DNA from: CBDVBL01 sp965555375
GTDB lineage: Bacteria > Zixibacteria > MSB-5A5 > UBA10806
DNA: 14,287 nt
Assembly (NCBI GenBank): GCA_965555375.1
Contig: CBEWDL010000084.1
Span: 1 to 14,287, forward strand
Reading direction: 5' to 3'
Numbering within the stretch: the stretch's first letter is position 1; each line of letters begins with the position of its first letter. This document shows positions 1-5,632 of the stretch, piece by piece. The notes below the pieces were generated by a model. It searched no databases. It was given only the letters and a program-made list of their open reading frames with translations, and was not told where the DNA came from. Position numbers and translations under genes: made by a program.

Positions 1-1022
1 GGCCCAACTACGGAGGCGCTGACTGGAATCACATGAACTCCATTGATTATAACCAGGAACTGGATCAAATACTGGTGAGTGCACATACCCAGAACGAGAT
101 ATATGTTATCGATCATAGCACCACCACCAAGGAGGCGGCGGGGCATTCCGGCGGCAGATACGGCAAGGGCGGCGATTTTCTTTATAGATGGGGCAATCCG
201 CGATCGTACGGGGCGGGAACCGAGGAGAATCGCAGGTTCTTTAGACAGCACAATGCCAGGTGGATAGAACCGGGTTTTCCCGGAGAACGTAATATTCTGG
301 TTTTCAACAACGGCCTGAACCGCCCGGACGGAGATTATTCCACTGTCGAAGAGATTGAACCGCCTATAGACGATGAAGGAAACTATCTGCTGGTACCTGG
401 CACCGCCTTTGGGCCGGAGGAGTCGGTCTGGATATACACTGCCGAAAATCCATACGATTTTTACTCTATGAGTCTTTCAGGAGCTCATCGTTTCCCCAGC
501 GGCAATACCCTTATTTGCGACGGACAGGCCGGGATGTTTTTTGAAATTACACCCGAAGAAGAGATCGTCTGGCTATATATAAATCCGGTCAACGCAGATG
601 GTCCTGTGGATCAGGGTGATCCGCCACTTGAAAATATTGTCTTCTGGGCCCGTCGATACGCCCCTGACTTTCCGGGCTTTGAGGGTCGAGATATGACGCC
701 CGGTCAACCAATTGAGGGATATCCGACAGATGTTCTCGAAGGGTTTGAAGAGATTCCCGATATATTTGCCATATTTCCCAATTATCCCAATCCATTCAAC
801 GCAACGACGACAATAAAATACAACCTGCCTAATTCTGCTGATATTATTATCGAAATATACGATATCCTTGGCCGCAGTATTGAGACGCTGGTTAACGGAC
901 AACAACAAGCCGGTTATCATCAAGGTGTCTGGGATGCCAAAGATGCTTCTTCCGGCATGTATTTCTACAGGATTCAGGCGGGAGATTACTCAGAGATAAA
1001 GAAGATGCTGGTTTTGAAATAG
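1..1022 (+). CDS. Arylsulfotransferase-like secreted protein with C-terminal type IX sorting domain (5' partial)
   Basis: The reading frame is open at the left edge (first full codon at position 3), so the N-terminus and any signal peptide lie outside the window. About 339 residues are visible. The first ~210 resemble the arylsulfotransferase (ASST) beta-propeller family: DWNHMNSIDYN, then IYVIDHSTTTKEA, RQHNARW, and a PSGNTL...FEITPEEEIVW blade. In characterised ASST enzymes conserved His and Arg residues carry sulfate between phenolic compounds; the His of DWNH and of RQHN could correspond to two of these. The last ~80 residues (from FPNYPNPFN, about residue 248 counted from the ATG at 33) form a Por/type IX secretion sorting domain, with IYDILGR, SSGMYFYRI and a basic C-terminus. 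The protein is therefore probably exported across the outer membrane and anchored or released. The family assignment is fairly good, but the substrate and catalytic activity are unknown. No strong terminator follows the TAG stop. Confidence 0.8.
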   Translation, partial: PNYGGADWNHMNSIDYNQELDQILVSAHTQNEIYVIDHSTTTKEAAGHSGGRYGKGGDFLYRWGNPRSYGAGTEENRRFFRQHNARWIEPGFPGERNILVFNNGLNRPDGDYSTVEEIEPPIDDEGNYLLVPGTAFGPEESVWIYTAENPYDFYSMSLSGAHRFPSGNTLICDGQAGMFFEITPEEEIVWLYINPVNADGPVDQGDPPLENIVFWARRYAPDFPGFEGRDMTPGQPIEGYPTDVLEGFEEIPDIFAIFPNYPNPFNATTTIKYNLPNSADIIIEIYDILGRSIETLVNGQQQAGYHQGVWDAKDASSGMYFYRIQAGDYSEIKKMLVLK

Positions 1023-1350
1023 AACAAATTGACGGAAACGTTAAGCGGAGGCTTGCTGACTCCCGTTTTACACTGCTCAGTTGAACCTGCCGGTCAAATC
1101 CCAACCCGGACATTTGCCCCTCCATGGGAGATCCAAGAGCATTACCGAGCAAAAATCGCTGCTACCGTCTCCGATTAAATGATATTGATTCGCAAAAAAA
1201 CTATTGCATCGCATGATACAGGATTATATCTTTGCAGCGATAGATACAGACCTGCTGTCTGAAAAGCTGGAGGTTTGAATCTATCGATATTTTTCTATGC
1301 TTTTGACAACTAAAGAGTTACAAAGGGGCAAACGATAAACAGGAGGCTCT
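1023..1350. other. Non-coding stretch between the sulfotransferase-like gene and the STAS gene
   Basis: No convincing gene is seen on either strand. The left half has no clear terminator. The right half becomes A/T-rich from about 1180. One weak sigma70-like pair for the STAS gene is TTGCAT (1204-1209) and TATCTT (1227-1232) with 17-nt spacing; it would give a leader of roughly 110 nt. A TTGACA (1303-1308) lies closer but has no matching -10 at normal spacing. A 5-bp hairpin, CAGAC/GTCTG, sits at about 1247-1261. These are inspection-level matches only. Confidence 0.35.
1341..1346 (+). promoter_or_regulatory. Strong ribosome binding site of the STAS gene
   Basis: AGGAGG lies four nucleotides before the ATG at 1351. 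It is a full match to the canonical anti-Shine-Dalgarno pairing sequence and the best ribosome binding site in the window, which fixes this start. Confidence 0.85.
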
Positions 1351-1689
1351 ATGAAACTTTCTGACCGCCGGGAGAACGAGGTTACGATACTCGATCTCAA
1401 GGGAAACATCATGGGAGATCAGGACGGAACCATCTTTTATGATAAGCTTCAGAATCTCATTCAAGAGAACAGGAAGAAGGTGGTGCTCGATCTATCGAAG
1501 GTTGACTGGATAAATTCCAGGGGTCTTGGCATGTTGATTTCCGGATTGACCACGATGCGCCACAACGATGGAGAGCTTAAACTGGCGGCGGTTGCGGGAA
1601 AAGTGAAATCTTTGCTGACACTGACGAGGCTCATAACGGCTTTTGAGAGCTACGACACTGTCGAAGAAGCTATCGGAAGCTTCGAATAA
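1351..1689 (+). CDS. STAS-domain protein, anti-sigma factor antagonist-like
   Basis: The 112-residue protein is a single STAS domain of the SpoIIAA/RsbV type. It has an N-terminal strand (VTILDLKGNIMG), a central strand (KKVVLDLSKVDWI), the conserved loop, and a C-terminal helix ending VEEAIGSF. In this family the loop normally reads D-S-S/T-G-L-G, and the first Ser is phosphorylated by an anti-sigma kinase to switch partner binding. Here the loop is N55-S56-R57-G58-L59-G60. The likely phospho-Ser is kept, but the preceding Asp is Asn and the following Ser/Thr is Arg. Family knowledge suggests a cytosolic partner-switch protein acting on a sigma or response pathway. No kinase, phosphatase or sigma gene adjoins it, so the partner must lie elsewhere. 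The gene appears monocistronic and converges on the FapA-like gene. Confidence 0.88.
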   Translation: MKLSDRRENEVTILDLKGNIMGDQDGTIFYDKLQNLIQENRKKVVLDLSKVDWINSRGLGMLISGLTTMRHNDGELKLAAVAGKVKSLLTLTRLITAFESYDTVEEAIGSFE

Positions 1690-1698
1690 TTGTTATAC

Positions 1699-1717
1699 GG
1701 CTTTACAGAGAAAAGCC
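1699..1717. terminator. Possible weak bidirectional terminator hairpin
   Basis: GGCTTT (1699-1704) and AAAGCC (1712-1717) form a 6-bp stem with a 7-nt loop in the 56-bp gap between the convergent STAS and FapA-like genes. The T-tract on either side is poor (CCATTT on +, GTATAACAATT on -). Its position suits shared transcription termination, but the hairpin is weak. Confidence 0.35.
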
Positions 1718-1745
1718 CATTTCGGAAAATCTTCATTGCCGGGCA

Positions 1746-3215
1746 TCAATCCTCGATTCCGATTATTTCGTTGCCGACGTTTCTAAACCGGGTGGCTTCC
1801 CTTTCGTTCTCAATGAATTTGGAAAGGCCGGCGATCTTCATGGTAACCCCGGGGTAAACTGTTTTCGAGACATAAATATATGCGTCTTTCTGCAGCACGC
1901 CCATCTCCTTCTCGCAATCGGCCAAACCTGACTGAACCGATTCCATACTGCGTTCAATATCGGCCGAGAGTTTATCGAGCAGCCTGAAAGCGTCTTCGTC
2001 TTTCTGGTTAAGTCCCACTTTTTTCTTTTTGCTCATGAGTTTGGACATTTTGCGAGCGACCTCGTCAAGCTTTTCCTCAAGCGCCGCGGAGTCTTTTTGA
2101 AGTTTTTCTATCCGCTGTAAAAGATCAGAGCGCGCCGCCACCATGATCTCGGTTTTAGTGTTATGTTCATTCCCTACGATATTGGCCTCTACCGCCTTTC
2201 CGGTCATTGCCGAGCCGCCGACCAATATCCCCTTACCTTTTCTGATCAAAATCCTTCCTTCGGCTTCTAGATGAGACTGGGTCGCTTCCTCGAAAATCTC
2301 GATATCGCCGCCTGCCTTAACTTGTTGGCGGTATATGAACTTCAGATGAACGTCGCCTCCGGCTTTAATCAGGCCATTGCCCTCGCCCAGAAATCCGCCT
2401 TTTACGATGACTGATCCGCCGGCCTCCACATAAGCGTCTTCCACGCTCCCGCCGACATTTATATTTCCGGAGGCGCTTATTTTGAAGCCGGCTTTGACAT
2501 CCCCACTGATAATCAAGTTGCCCTTGACATCAATATTGCCGGTGCTCAAATCAATATCGCCATGAATTGTGAATAGCTGGGGAACTTCAACTGCACCGTC
2601 CGGTCTCAGTTTTACGTTGCCGTCCACATCCGCCACAAGTACAGTTTTGGAATCATCAAAAAAACTTGTGTTTTTTCCCCTGAGAATTCGTGCCGGTTTT
2701 CCACCCATGGCCGGCATCTGCTCGCCGAATATATTCGTGCCTGCCTCGCCCGAAGTCGGCGGTATCAGCTCGGCCACCCTCTCCCCGGCAGAGACACACT
2801 GGACAGTGCGAAGATCGTAGAAATCCAGGCTGCCGTCCTCACGTTCTGTGGGTCGCCCTTTCGGATTGGGGTCGAAATAATACTTCACCTTGCCATTGAC
2901 GCCATTTTCCGGCCGGCGGCCACTGGCAACCATAAATTCTTCGCCCCATTTCTTTTGCTCAATCATTTCTGAAATAGTGTCTTCATTTCGACCAAAAATA
3001 ATCCCTGATTCTCTCAAAAAGTCGCGAGTACGCTCGATCGTGATTTCATCGGAATCATCCTTCGCTCTGATGGTCAGATAGGCGGTCATCTTGCCTGGCG
3101 CAATTCTCAGTGCAAAAGGTTCCATCGGTTGATCTGCCTTAGTCGTCTTTACGGTTTGCTTTCCTACTTTATACCTGTCCGGGGAATTTACAATGATCTT
3201 AGATCCATGGTTCAA
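1746..3215 (-). CDS. FapA/DUF342-family beta-solenoid protein
   Basis: The 489-residue protein matches the FapA (DUF342) family, once called flagellar assembly protein A. It has an N-terminal alpha/beta region (residues ~30-205, including the PPTSGEAGTNIFGE stretch). A run of short repeats built around G-x-I/V and AGG follows (~210-350; DIDLSTGNIDVKGN, ASGNINVGG, AEAGGSV-like turns), which folds as a right-handed beta-solenoid in this family. Next come a charged coiled coil (~365-442) and a small C-terminal strand-rich end. Members are cytosolic; a Vibrio homologue is reported to bind a PTS regulator, but the general role is unclear. The longest frame begins with TTG at 3215 without a good Shine-Dalgarno; an internal ATG at 3125 (residue 31) is an alternative. 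The family call is sound and the start is uncertain. There are no flagellar genes nearby, so the flagellar name should not be read as function. Confidence 0.85.
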   Translation of the reverse strand: MNHGSKIIVNSPDRYKVGKQTVKTTKADQPMEPFALRIAPGKMTAYLTIRAKDDSDEITIERTRDFLRESGIIFGRNEDTISEMIEQKKWGEEFMVASGRRPENGVNGKVKYYFDPNPKGRPTEREDGSLDFYDLRTVQCVSAGERVAELIPPTSGEAGTNIFGEQMPAMGGKPARILRGKNTSFFDDSKTVLVADVDGNVKLRPDGAVEVPQLFTIHGDIDLSTGNIDVKGNLIISGDVKAGFKISASGNINVGGSVEDAYVEAGGSVIVKGGFLGEGNGLIKAGGDVHLKFIYRQQVKAGGDIEIFEEATQSHLEAEGRILIRKGKGILVGGSAMTGKAVEANIVGNEHNTKTEIMVAARSDLLQRIEKLQKDSAALEEKLDEVARKMSKLMSKKKKVGLNQKDEDAFRLLDKLSADIERSMESVQSGLADCEKEMGVLQKDAYIYVSKTVYPGVTMKIAGLSKFIENEREATRFRNVGNEIIGIED

Positions 3216-3402
3216 CTACGCAATCGAGAGGCGCTCCCATCAGTCTGACAGCTTTCTCACGATCATAATCCGCTCGACTATTTCTCCCGTTTTTCGACAA
3301 GTATCTGTTATAAGTTGTTCCATTGAATAGCAGCAGCTTTTCTGTCCTTTTATCGGAAAAATACTTCCGGCCTTTATGCGTGTTTAAGATCAAAACAGGC
3401 AT
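3199..3402 (-). CDS. Small hypothetical ORF overlapping the FapA-like gene start
   Basis: This is a 67-codon frame with ATG at 3402 and TAA at 3199-3201, overlapping the TTG start of the FapA-like gene by 17 nt. The product would be basic and hydrophilic (MPVLILNTHKGRKYF..., ending DCVVEPWI), with no signal peptide, membrane segment or recognised domain. No clear Shine-Dalgarno precedes its ATG. It may be a real small gene coupled to the downstream start, a remnant, or chance. It is kept because it lies directly upstream in the same direction and the downstream gene lacks its own clear ribosome binding site. Confidence 0.3.
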   Translation of the reverse strand: MPVLILNTHKGRKYFSDKRTEKLLLFNGTTYNRYLSKNGRNSRADYDREKAVRLMGAPLDCVVEPWI

Positions 3403-3450
3403 ATCGCGGGCGCCGGTAGATCACGAGATAAGGTGGTAACGATCTCGGTT

Positions 3451-3470
3451 ATTGAAAAGGCGGGCCGCCT
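3451..3470 (-). terminator. Probable terminator after the VIT-type transporter gene
   Basis: On the - strand, AGGCG-GCC-CGCCT (3470 to 3458) forms a GC-rich 5-bp hairpin and is followed directly by TTTTC, about 70 nt past the transporter stop at 3540. The T-run is short. The core is also a 13-bp near-perfect palindrome, so a protein-binding role cannot be excluded. Confidence 0.45.
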
Positions 3471-3539
3471 ATGGTTCTAACTCTATGCGCCTTTAATAGC
3501 TCGGAAAGTACTTGAACCCACGGCGCCGATATTGGAGGA

Positions 3540-4343
3540 TCAGGCCAATCCCTGCAGGACATATCCCACAAGATAAGCGCCCAGGGCTGCAGCCCCGCCG
3601 ACGATCAGCATCTCCAAACCTGATCGCCACCAGCTGGCCTGAGTTACCAGCACCCTGAGCGATCCAACGACAAAGAGAGTTAGACCTGTCAGGAATACCG
3701 ACATGGAAAAGGTATACTGCTCCAGGCTTGGAACCGCTAAAGCCATAACAAAGAACAAAAGCGGGATAAAACCGGCCGCGAGAAACGAGACAAACGTTGA
3801 AAGCCCGTTGAAAAACGGATGACCGCTCTTTTCTATTATCCCCAGTTCCTCCTGCATCATCGTCTCAACCCAGATTTTCTTATCGGATGTGATTATCTCC
3901 ACCGCTCGATCGAGGTCCTTCCCGGCGAATCCTTTTCTTTCGTAAATTTCTCTTATTTCTTTTTTTTCACCCTCCGGATAGTTATCGATCTCCCAGCGTT
4001 CCCGCTTCCGTTCGCTTTGTTCGTATTCCCGCCTGGATTTGGTGGAAAGATAGCTTCCGACACCCATGGAAAGCCCGTCGCCGATCAGGTTGGCAAATCC
4101 AAGTATGAGCACTATTCCGGAGGGAAGCCGGGCCCCCTCGACTCCGGCCACAACCGCAAAGGTGGTTACTATGCCGTCCAGAGCGCCGTAAACCGCCTCG
4201 CCGATATAGGCCCCGCTCTCTGTCTTATGTTCCTCAGAGGCCGCCTTGATTCGATCAGGCGAGTGAGCCTTTTTTGAGGCCTCGGTATCCCTTTTCTTAT
4301 AGGCCTCGATGGCTTCCAGTATTCTCTTGCTCAGCGAATACAT
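3540..4343 (-). CDS. VIT1/CCC1-family iron/manganese transporter
   Basis: The 267-residue inner-membrane protein belongs to the VIT1/CCC1 family, which exports or sequesters Fe2+ and Mn2+ by proton antiport. A ~45-residue charged N-terminus precedes TM1 (~46-70, YGALDGIVTTFAVVAG) and TM2 (~75-97, GFANLIGDGLSMGVGSYLS), both diagnostic. A Glu-rich cytosolic region (~104-170) follows, with EYEQSERKRERWE, E160 and MMQEE, and corresponds to the family's metal-binding domain. TM3-TM5 lie at ~178-203, ~211-231 and ~243-265. There is no fused ferritin-like domain. A longer frame starts at GTG 4349. The ATG at 4343 is preferred because GGAG lies 5 nt upstream of it. The gene is transcribed divergently from tadA. 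The family call is strong; which metal it moves, and its cellular role (probably detoxification), are inferred. Confidence 0.9.
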   Translation of the reverse strand: MYSLSKRILEAIEAYKKRDTEASKKAHSPDRIKAASEEHKTESGAYIGEAVYGALDGIVTTFAVVAGVEGARLPSGIVLILGFANLIGDGLSMGVGSYLSTKSRREYEQSERKRERWEIDNYPEGEKKEIREIYERKGFAGKDLDRAVEIITSDKKIWVETMMQEELGIIEKSGHPFFNGLSTFVSFLAAGFIPLLFFVMALAVPSLEQYTFSMSVFLTGLTLFVVGSLRVLVTQASWWRSGLEMLIVGGAAALGAYLVGYVLQGLA

Positions 4344-4348
4344 TCGCA

Positions 4349-4352
4349 CTCC
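4349..4352 (-). promoter_or_regulatory. Ribosome binding site deciding the VIT-type start
   Basis: GGAG on the - strand lies five nucleotides before ATG 4343. It overlaps the alternative GTG start at 4349, which argues for the shorter protein. Confidence 0.6.
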
Positions 4353-4389
4353 AGCGTGCCGGTTACGAAAATCCAGCGGACGAGCAATT

Positions 4390-4418
4390 TATATATGAGA
4401 TGAAACATGCGGTTGCAA
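4390..4418 (-). promoter_or_regulatory. Sigma70-like promoter for the VIT-type transporter
   Basis: On the - strand TTGCAA (4418-4413) is followed after exactly 17 nt by TATATA (4395-4390). Transcription would begin near 4383, giving a leader of about 40 nt before ATG 4343. The surrounding intergenic DNA is A/T-rich, as expected for a promoter. Phylum-specific promoter rules could differ. Confidence 0.5.
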
Positions 4419-4432
4419 GCATAATAATAAGT

Positions 4433-4461
4433 TTGATTTTCTATTTCGTTGAGCATAAATA
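4433..4461 (+). promoter_or_regulatory. Possible tadA promoter giving a near-leaderless mRNA
   Basis: TTGATT (4433-4438) and TAAATA (4456-4461) are spaced 17 nt. Transcription would start about 7 nt downstream, at or next to the tadA ATG at 4469, which also lacks a Shine-Dalgarno sequence. The element matches are moderate. Confidence 0.3.
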
Positions 4462-4468
4462 ACACAGT

Positions 4469-4954
4469 ATGATTGAATCCGGGGCGACCGAAATAGAATT
4501 CGACGAGCGATTCATGCATGAGGCCCTGAAGGAGGCCGAAAAAGCCTTTGCGGCTGACGAGGTGCCGGTCGGCTGCGTCATAGTGCAAGACGGCGTCATT
4601 ATAGGACGGGGCTATAACCGCACCGAATCGCTGCAGGACCCGACGGCTCATGCGGAGATCCTGGCCATAACCTCGGCTTCGGAAAATCTCGGCTCGTGGA
4701 GGCTTTCGGACTGTATCGTTTATTGCACTATAGAACCATGCGCCATGTGCGCTGGAGCGCTGGTGCTGGCCAGGGTGGAGAGGTTGGTATACGGCGCCCC
4801 CGACCCCAAATTCGGCGCCTGCGGCTCGATATTCGATATCGTGCAGAGTAAAAAACTAAATCACAGGATAGCCCTCTCCGCCGGAATCCTCAAAAATGAA
4901 TGCGTAAGCTTAATGCAGGAGTTTTTCAAAAAAAAGCGGGGGAAAACACAATGA
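4469..4954 (+). CDS. tadA: tRNA-specific adenosine deaminase TadA
   Basis: This 161-residue cytosolic enzyme deaminates adenosine 34 to inosine in the anticodon of tRNA-Arg(ACG), enabling wobble decoding. It has the deaminase zinc site: H61-A62-E63 (Zn ligand His and catalytic Glu) and P90-C91-A92-M93-C94 (two Cys ligands). It also has the N-terminal helix (FMHEALKEAEKAF), EVPVGCVIV and the GYNR loop. The segment YGAPDPKFGACGS is typical of TadA rather than cytosine or guanine deaminases. Length is normal. The ATG at 4469 has no Shine-Dalgarno; the ATG at 4514 (M16) would cut into the first helix, so the longer form is preferred. Its TGA overlaps the ATG of the next gene, so the two are translationally coupled. 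Confidence 0.95.
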   Translation: MIESGATEIEFDERFMHEALKEAEKAFAADEVPVGCVIVQDGVIIGRGYNRTESLQDPTAHAEILAITSASENLGSWRLSDCIVYCTIEPCAMCAGALVLARVERLVYGAPDPKFGACGSIFDIVQSKKLNHRIALSAGILKNECVSLMQEFFKKKRGKTQ

Positions 4955-5400
4955 CATATCATTCCCCGCATGATGACTATGAGATTCTGGCCAGGCTATC
5001 ATCGATATCGCTTTACGTAGTATTAGGGATCGATATGGCGATCCTGATCGCAGGCTATCTGATCGCTCAATCGGGCGGGATTATATCCACGAGAAGTAAC
5101 CTGCTCCGCAACGTCCTGTTCATTGTGGCCGTTTCGGAGCTGGCCGCCATGGAGATCGTTAAAAGATCGATGTTATCTAAAATCGGGCCGCCGACGGAGG
5201 GCCAGGCATTCGATTACAGGCAGCTTATGCAGGTTACGGTGGTTATCGCCGCCATGTGCTCGGCGATATCGATTTATGGTCTTATAGCAGTGATCCTGGG
5301 AAGCGAGCTTGAGGTGTTGCTTCTTTTTGTAGCCATATCGCTTATAGGTTATCAACTCTTCCGCATCAGGCCGAGAGACCTGGAGAGATTGAGAAAATAG
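4951..5400 (+). CDS. Hypothetical four-helix membrane protein coupled to tadA
   Basis: I do not recognise this 149-residue protein. Its ATG at 4951 overlaps the tadA stop in an ATGA, and GGGGGA (4938-4943) lies 7 nt upstream, so this start is preferred over an in-frame ATG at 4900 buried in tadA. A short polar N-terminus (MTYHSPHDDYE) is followed by four predicted membrane segments at about 17-40, 51-70, 89-113 and 115-135. The third has small residues and IYGLIAVILG. The C-terminus is basic (RIRPRDLERLRK). The two helical pairs and the YGL segment faintly recall ATP-synthase subunit c-like hairpins, but the polar ion-binding pattern is not convincing. An inner-membrane location is likely and the function unknown. 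Co-transcription with tadA may reflect expression convenience. Confidence 0.75.
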   Translation: MTYHSPHDDYEILARLSSISLYVVLGIDMAILIAGYLIAQSGGIISTRSNLLRNVLFIVAVSELAAMEIVKRSMLSKIGPPTEGQAFDYRQLMQVTVVIAAMCSAISIYGLIAVILGSELEVLLLFVAISLIGYQLFRIRPRDLERLRK

Positions 5401-5449
5401 TTGAAGCTGATAGGCAATACTTCATAGCGGTCACAATAAATCAGAAGTG

Positions 5450-5533
5450 CGGTCGGGCCATCCTACGGATCCGTCCATACGGACGCCGGTATGGGCGTAT
5501 GGATACGGCTTGTAGAGTAGCCTCACCCGACCG
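5450..5533. repeat. Intergenic inverted repeat enclosing several smaller palindromes
   Basis: CGGTCGGG (5450-5457) and CCCGACCG (5526-5533) form a perfect 8-bp inverted repeat around 68 nt. Inside lie a perfect 10-bp palindrome ACGGATCCGT (5465-5474); a 5-bp hairpin CGTCC/GGACG with loop ATAC (5472-5485); and a bulged stem with arms 5485-5492 and 5503-5509 (GCCGGTAT / ATACGGC). GTATGG also occurs twice (5489-5494, 5497-5502) and can pair with CCATAC (5475-5480). The element lies between convergent genes. No T-tract follows, so it is not a classical terminator. It may be a REP-like dispersed repeat or a structured RNA. Confidence 0.6.
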
Positions 5534-5551
5534 TTCTATGCTAGAAGGCGT

Positions 5552-5567
5552 CAGGTCGGGCGACCTG
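5552..5567. repeat. Perfect hairpin sharing the GGTCGGG core
   Basis: CAGGTCG-GG-CGACCTG is a 7-bp perfect palindromic arm pair, realistically a 6-bp stem with loop GGGC. G5550/C5569 and a G-U pair can extend it. Its core GGTCGGG repeats the left arm of the larger inverted repeat at 5451-5457. Together with the inverted copy at 5526-5532 this gives three copies of the motif in about 110 bp. Confidence 0.6.
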
Positions 5568-5632
5568 GCAGTACATGCAATCCTCAGCCTTTATGTATTC
5601 GCTGTCGGACACGGATGTATCGGATTCTGCTA

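Noticed and set aside
3424..3447. CGAGAT/ATCTCG inverted repeat as an operator
   Set aside because: The 6-bp arms with a 12-nt spacer are easily expected by chance, and no promoter could be placed around them.
3819..4277. A 152-codon + strand frame opposite the VIT-type transporter
   Set aside because: Its hydrophobic look is a mirror of the membrane-protein codons on the other strand; no start signal or homology.
4331..4651. A 106-codon - strand frame across the tadA start and promoter gap
   Set aside because: It overlaps the start of tadA and the divergent promoter, has no ribosome binding site, and resembles no known protein.
5450..5567. Possible CRISPR array or tandem repeat array
   Set aside because: The repeated core is only 7-8 bp, in mixed orientation, with irregular spacing; there are no uniform direct repeats and no cas genes.
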